DNA of 8,849 nucleotides, from the NCBI GenBank assembly GCA_013815505.1, contig JACDGA010000059.1:1-8849 (forward strand), in the 5' to 3' direction. Made by a program: the position numbers and the translations under genes. The stretch's first letter is position 1; each line of letters begins with the position of its first letter. This stretch comes from Acidimicrobiia bacterium (GTDB taxonomy: Bacteria; Actinomycetota; Acidimicrobiia; Acidimicrobiales; Ilumatobacteraceae). The notes beneath the pieces were generated by a model, which was given only the letters and a program-made list of their open reading frames with translations, was not told the DNA's origin and did no database searches. This document shows positions 6,300-8,849 of the stretch, piece after piece.

Positions 6300-7904
6300 A
6301 TGACGGTTCGTCCTGTCCGGCCTGATGTGGTGGTGGTCGGCGCCGGGTTCTCCGGGATGTACATGCTGCATCGACTGCGGCGCGAGGGTTTCGCCGTGCG
6401 CACGTTCGAGGTGGCTTCGGACGTCGGCGGCACGTGGTACTGGAATCGCTACCCCGGCGCCCGCTGTGACATCGAGAGCATGGACTACTCGTACTCGTTC
6501 GACGACGACCTGCAGCAGGAGTGGGAGTGGAGCGAGCGCTACGCCACGCAGCCCGAGATCCTTCGCTACGCCGACCACGTCGCCAAACGGTTCGATCTTC
6601 GCCGGCACATCGAGTTCGACACGAAAGTGCTCTCGATCGTGCTCGACGAGGACGCCGGGCACTGGATGGTGACGACCGACCGTGCCGGCGAGGTGTCGGC
6701 CCAGTTCGTTGTCACAGCCGTCGGCTGCCTGTCGACGACGAAGCAGCCAGAGGTGCCGGGTCTCGACCGCTTCGGCGGCCACACGTACCACACGGGCCGA
6801 TGGCCCCACGAAGGTGTCGACTTCTCGGGCCAACGGGTCGGCGTCATCGGCACCGGCTCGTCGGGCATCCAGTCGATCCCGATCATCGCCCAGCAGGCAC
6901 AGCATCTCACCGTGTTCCAACGCACGCCCAACTTCTCGATGCCTGCACGCAATGCGCAGCTGGAACGCGAGTTCGTCGACCAGCGCAAGGCCCGCTACGG
7001 CAAGCACCGCGAGCTGGCGAGGCGGTCACGTGTCGGCGTCGTCAACGAGGTCACCGAGGACCTCACGTTGGAGTCCTCACCCGACGAGCGTGAGCGCCGC
7101 TATCGCCGGGGGTGGGAGAAGGGCACGCTCTTCGGTCTCAGCTCGACCTTCTCCGATCTGTTGATGGACAAGGCCGCCAACGACACCGTCGCCGAGTTCG
7201 TGCGCGACCGCATCCGCGACGCGATCGACGATCCCGACGTCGCCGACAAGCTCGCTCCCAGGAGCCACGCCTTCGGCACGAAGCGACCGTGCCTCGATAC
7301 GGACTACTACGCCACCTACAACCGTGACGACGTCTCGCTGGTCGACCTGCACGAGACACCGATCGTCGAGATCACCGAACATGGCATCCGCACCAGCGAC
7401 GCCGAGCACGAGCTCGATGCGATCGTGCTCGCCACCGGGTTCGACGCAATGACGGGGCCGCTGATCGCCCTCGGGATCCGTGGCCGCAACGGCGAGCCGC
7501 TCGCCGACCACTGGGCCGCCGGGCCGCGCACGTATCTCGGCCTCGGCGTCAACGGCTTCCCCAACCTGTTCACGATCACGGGCCCTGGCAGCCCGTCCGT
7601 GCTGAGCAACATGATGGTGTCGATCGAGCAGCACGTCGAGTGGATCGCCGACGCGCTTGCGCACCTGCGCGACAAGGACATGTCGTCGATGGAGGTCCAG
7701 CCGGACGCCGAGTCGGCGTGGGCCAACCACGTCAACGAAGTCGCCGACCTCACGCTGCTGCCGACGGCGAACTCGTGGTACATGGGCGCCAACGTGCCCG
7801 GCAAGCCACGCGTGTTCATGCCCTACATCGGCGGCGTCGACCTCTACCGCGAGATCTGCGATGCCGTCGCGGCCAAGGGCTACGAGGGCTTCGAGCTGTC
7901 CTGA
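6300..7904 (+). CDS. FAD-dependent Baeyer-Villiger monooxygenase (type I, cyclohexanone/phenylacetone monooxygenase-like)
   Basis: A 534-aa flavoprotein of the expected length. It shows the FAD Rossmann motif GAGFSG (G14, G16, G19), the BVMO-type YPGARCD (51-57), the BVMO fingerprint FGGHTYHTGRWP (158-169), and the NADPH Rossmann motif GTGSSG (184-189) followed by FQRTPNF. Arg329 in FGTKRP, ahead of DYYATYNRDDV, sits where the catalytic Arg of characterised type I BVMOs lies (R337 in phenylacetone monooxygenase). The C-terminal NSWYMGANVPGKPRVF block is also typical. It should use NADPH and O2 to insert oxygen next to a ketone, giving an ester or lactone. As the last operon gene it fits a step after P450 hydroxylation and oxidation to a ketone. 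The ring size or substrate cannot be read. ATG 6300 puts the Rossmann strand at the usual distance from the N-terminus; the ribosome site is weak. Confidence 0.93.
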   Translation: MTVRPVRPDVVVVGAGFSGMYMLHRLRREGFAVRTFEVASDVGGTWYWNRYPGARCDIESMDYSYSFDDDLQQEWEWSERYATQPEILRYADHVAKRFDLRRHIEFDTKVLSIVLDEDAGHWMVTTDRAGEVSAQFVVTAVGCLSTTKQPEVPGLDRFGGHTYHTGRWPHEGVDFSGQRVGVIGTGSSGIQSIPIIAQQAQHLTVFQRTPNFSMPARNAQLEREFVDQRKARYGKHRELARRSRVGVVNEVTEDLTLESSPDERERRYRRGWEKGTLFGLSSTFSDLLMDKAANDTVAEFVRDRIRDAIDDPDVADKLAPRSHAFGTKRPCLDTDYYATYNRDDVSLVDLHETPIVEITEHGIRTSDAEHELDAIVLATGFDAMTGPLIALGIRGRNGEPLADHWAAGPRTYLGLGVNGFPNLFTITGPGSPSVLSNMMVSIEQHVEWIADALAHLRDKDMSSMEVQPDAESAWANHVNEVADLTLLPTANSWYMGANVPGKPRVFMPYIGGVDLYREICDAVAAKGYEGFELS

Positions 7905-7914
7905 GCTGGGTCGT

Positions 7915-7930
7915 GACCCGCGCACGGGTC
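7915..7930. terminator. GC-rich hairpin between convergent genes, likely bidirectional terminator
   Basis: GACCCG (7915-7920), loop cgca and CGGGTC (7925-7930) form a perfect 6-bp GC-rich stem in the 39-bp gap between the ends of the BVMO gene and the leftward isomerase-like gene. An alternative stem GGGTC-gt-GACCC (7908-7919) shares the middle arm, so only one can form at a time. There is no T-tract on either side, as is common for actinobacterial terminators. Confidence 0.45.
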
Positions 7931-7943
7931 GGCAAACGGGGGT

Positions 7944-8612
7944 TCACCCGAAGATGCCTGCGACCGGGACACCATCGATGTCGGCGCGACCGAGCAGCCA
8001 CGCGAGCCGGCGGTGGGGTTCGGTGGCGAGCGCCGCAACGGGCAGCCCACCCATCCCCATCGGTCGCCGCGCCGTCCACAACATCTCCATGCGCTTCAGG
8101 TCGAGTCGGACGTAGTCGGCGGGCCAGTCGGCGCTGGTGTAGCCGAGACCCAGATCGGCGTGGTGCACCTCGGTTTCCCGCCAGCGCCGGAAGGCGAGAT
8201 CCTCGACTGCGATCAGCGTGCCCGAGGCACTGCGACCCGACCCTTCCCAGGTGGGTTGACCCGCCCACGCCCGTTCGAGGGCCCAGATCGACGTGCGGAC
8301 GTCGTCGACCAACTCGTCGGGTGGCCGCGTGGACCCGGCGTCGATGTCGGCGGCGCGCCCCGCTGCGCCGCCCTCGTACTGGTCGGCGACGTCACCGCGG
8401 GCGGCCCCGTCGAGCATCCGCACGTGACTGTCGGCGTTGCGGGCGAGGTGGGTGAGCACGTGCCCCACCGTCCAGCCGGGCAGCTCGCTCGGTCGCTCGG
8501 ACAACGTGGCGCGATCGTCGCTGTCATCCGCTGCCAGCTCGTCCAGGTGGGCGAGCAGGCGCTGGTGCGCTGCGGCAGCGCCGGCAACGTCACGGTCGAG
8601 CGTGGCGCTCAC
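7944..8612 (-). CDS. maleylpyruvate isomerase family mycothiol-dependent enzyme (DinB-fold)
   Basis: A 222-aa protein of the actinobacterial mycothiol-dependent maleylpyruvate isomerase family. The N-terminal four-helix DinB-like domain has the typical LPGWTVGHVLTHLARNADSHVRML segment (44-67), with H51 and H55 as candidate metal ligands. The second family block, FRRWRETEVHHADLGLGY (141-158), has E146 and H150 at the same 4-residue spacing as the known Glu/His zinc ligands. The characterised Corynebacterium enzyme isomerises maleylpyruvate in gentisate breakdown using mycothiol. No gentisate genes are visible here and the family is broad, so the reaction is open; mycothiol S-transferase or an unknown thiol-dependent step are alternatives. 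The start is GTG (8612-8610), since no other start lies upstream in the frame. It overlaps the stop of the preceding leftward gene as GTGA, indicating coupled translation. The gene is convergent with the oxidative operon. Confidence 0.85.
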   Translation of the reverse strand: MSATLDRDVAGAAAAHQRLLAHLDELAADDSDDRATLSERPSELPGWTVGHVLTHLARNADSHVRMLDGAARGDVADQYEGGAAGRAADIDAGSTRPPDELVDDVRTSIWALERAWAGQPTWEGSGRSASGTLIAVEDLAFRRWRETEVHHADLGLGYTSADWPADYVRLDLKRMEMLWTARRPMGMGGLPVAALATEPHRRLAWLLGRADIDGVPVAGIFG

Positions 8613-8849
8613 TTCGGGCTGCCGTTCGTGACCTGGTCGATGATCTCCAGCTCCTCGGTGATCGGGAGTTCGAGCAGACGCTCGTCGGGTTCGTTGGGGA
8701 GGAAGTCACGCATCAGCGACTCCAGCGCCTCGACGTTGAACACCTCGCGGTGGAGCTCGTCGGCCATGTCGTAACGACGCATCAGCATCCAGTGGAAGAG
8801 CTGCGCTGGCTCTCGCTTCGAGCGCAGGTCGGCGGGGACGGCGCTGATG
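8609..8849 (-). CDS. C-terminal part of an unidentified protein, cut by the window edge
   Basis: Reading leftward from the right edge, 79 codons stay open to the TGA at 8611-8609, with third positions almost all G or C as in the real genes nearby. The visible protein begins ISAVPADLRSKREPAQLF and ends ELEIIDQVTNGSPK. It is rich in charged residues and looks mostly helical, with no signal or membrane segment. I do not recognise it with confidence; the LRSKREPAQLFH...RR...EV pattern faintly recalls the tail of DUF4032 proteins, from memory only. Its stop overlaps the GTG start of the isomerase-like gene by 4 nt, so the two are probably one leftward operon whose promoter lies beyond the window. 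Confidence 0.65.
   Translation of the reverse strand, partial: ISAVPADLRSKREPAQLFHWMLMRRYDMADELHREVFNVEALESLMRDFLPNEPDERLLELPITEELEIIDQVTNGSPK

Larger units (their letters stand above)
2248..7904 (+). other. five-gene oxidative operon
   Basis: Ferredoxin, P450, molybdopterin oxidoreductase, SRPBCC protein and Baeyer-Villiger monooxygenase are read in one direction. Junctions are an 8-nt overlap, a 1-nt overlap (TGATG), a 4-nt overlap (ATGA) and a 15-nt gap, with no internal space for a promoter or terminator. One transcript from 2151-2247 to the hairpin near 7915-7930 is the simplest reading. The set combines O2-dependent oxidation (P450, BVMO) with a Mo/W redox centre, pointing to stepwise oxidation of a poorly reactive hydrophobic compound. 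Confidence 0.8.

Noticed and set aside
5250..7007. Long minus-strand ORF (585 codons) opposite the end of the Mo gene, the SRPBCC gene and the start of the BVMO gene
   Set aside because: It spans three real plus-strand genes and has no domain pattern; a GC-rich antisense artefact.
8013..8774. Plus-strand 253-codon ORF over the isomerase-like gene
   Set aside because: Antisense shadow; the minus strand carries both conserved mycothiol-enzyme blocks.
1..8849. Search for CRISPR arrays, tRNA/rRNA genes, insertion sequences and long direct repeats
   Set aside because: None seen by eye; the window is almost fully occupied by ordinary coding sequence of uniform composition.

Overview
The window is uniformly GC-rich coding DNA with strong G/C preference at third codon positions. 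Its gene content includes a P450-linked [3Fe-4S] ferredoxin, a mycothiol-type DinB-fold enzyme, a flavoprotein Baeyer-Villiger monooxygenase and a large OYE/FeS/FAD reductase. Together these suggest a high-GC actinobacterium, possibly from the Acidimicrobiia/Ilumatobacter area or a mycolate actinomycete. That placement is inference from gene content and composition; no marker gene is present.

Layout, left to right. (1) Positions 1-116 are an AT-rich intergenic patch plus the edge of another gene, probably leftward, with a possible short leader ORF. (2) A leftward gene (117-2150) encodes a 677-aa fusion of an old-yellow-enzyme barrel, a [4Fe-4S] site and an FAD/NAD(P) half, of the 2,4-dienoyl-CoA reductase/trimethylamine dehydrogenase type. 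(3) A 97-bp divergent intergenic region follows. (4) A tight rightward operon (2248-7904) has five genes: ferredoxin, cytochrome P450, molybdopterin oxidoreductase, SRPBCC protein and Baeyer-Villiger-type FAD monooxygenase. Neighbours overlap by 8, 1 and 4 nt, and the last gap is 15 nt. (5) A 39-bp convergent gap holds GC-rich hairpins. (6) Two leftward, translationally coupled genes end the window: a mycothiol-dependent maleylpyruvate isomerase-like protein and, upstream of it, the C-terminal 79 codons of an unidentified protein cut by the window edge.

The central cassette looks like an oxidative catabolic (or tailoring) pathway for a hydrophobic, probably cyclic substrate. The ferredoxin would feed electrons to the P450, which hydroxylates. 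A dehydrogenase encoded elsewhere would give a ketone, and the Baeyer-Villiger enzyme would insert oxygen to give a lactone or ester. The cytosolic Mo/W enzyme, the SRPBCC protein and the divergent OYE reductase would handle other steps. The individual families are well known. The unusual feature is a one-subunit, signal-less Mo/W oxidoreductase locked by start/stop overlaps between a P450 and an SRPBCC/BVMO pair. The substrate cannot be read from the sequence. No ferredoxin reductase, alcohol dehydrogenase, CoA-ligase, regulator or transporter lies in the window. I saw no tRNA, rRNA, CRISPR array or mobile element.
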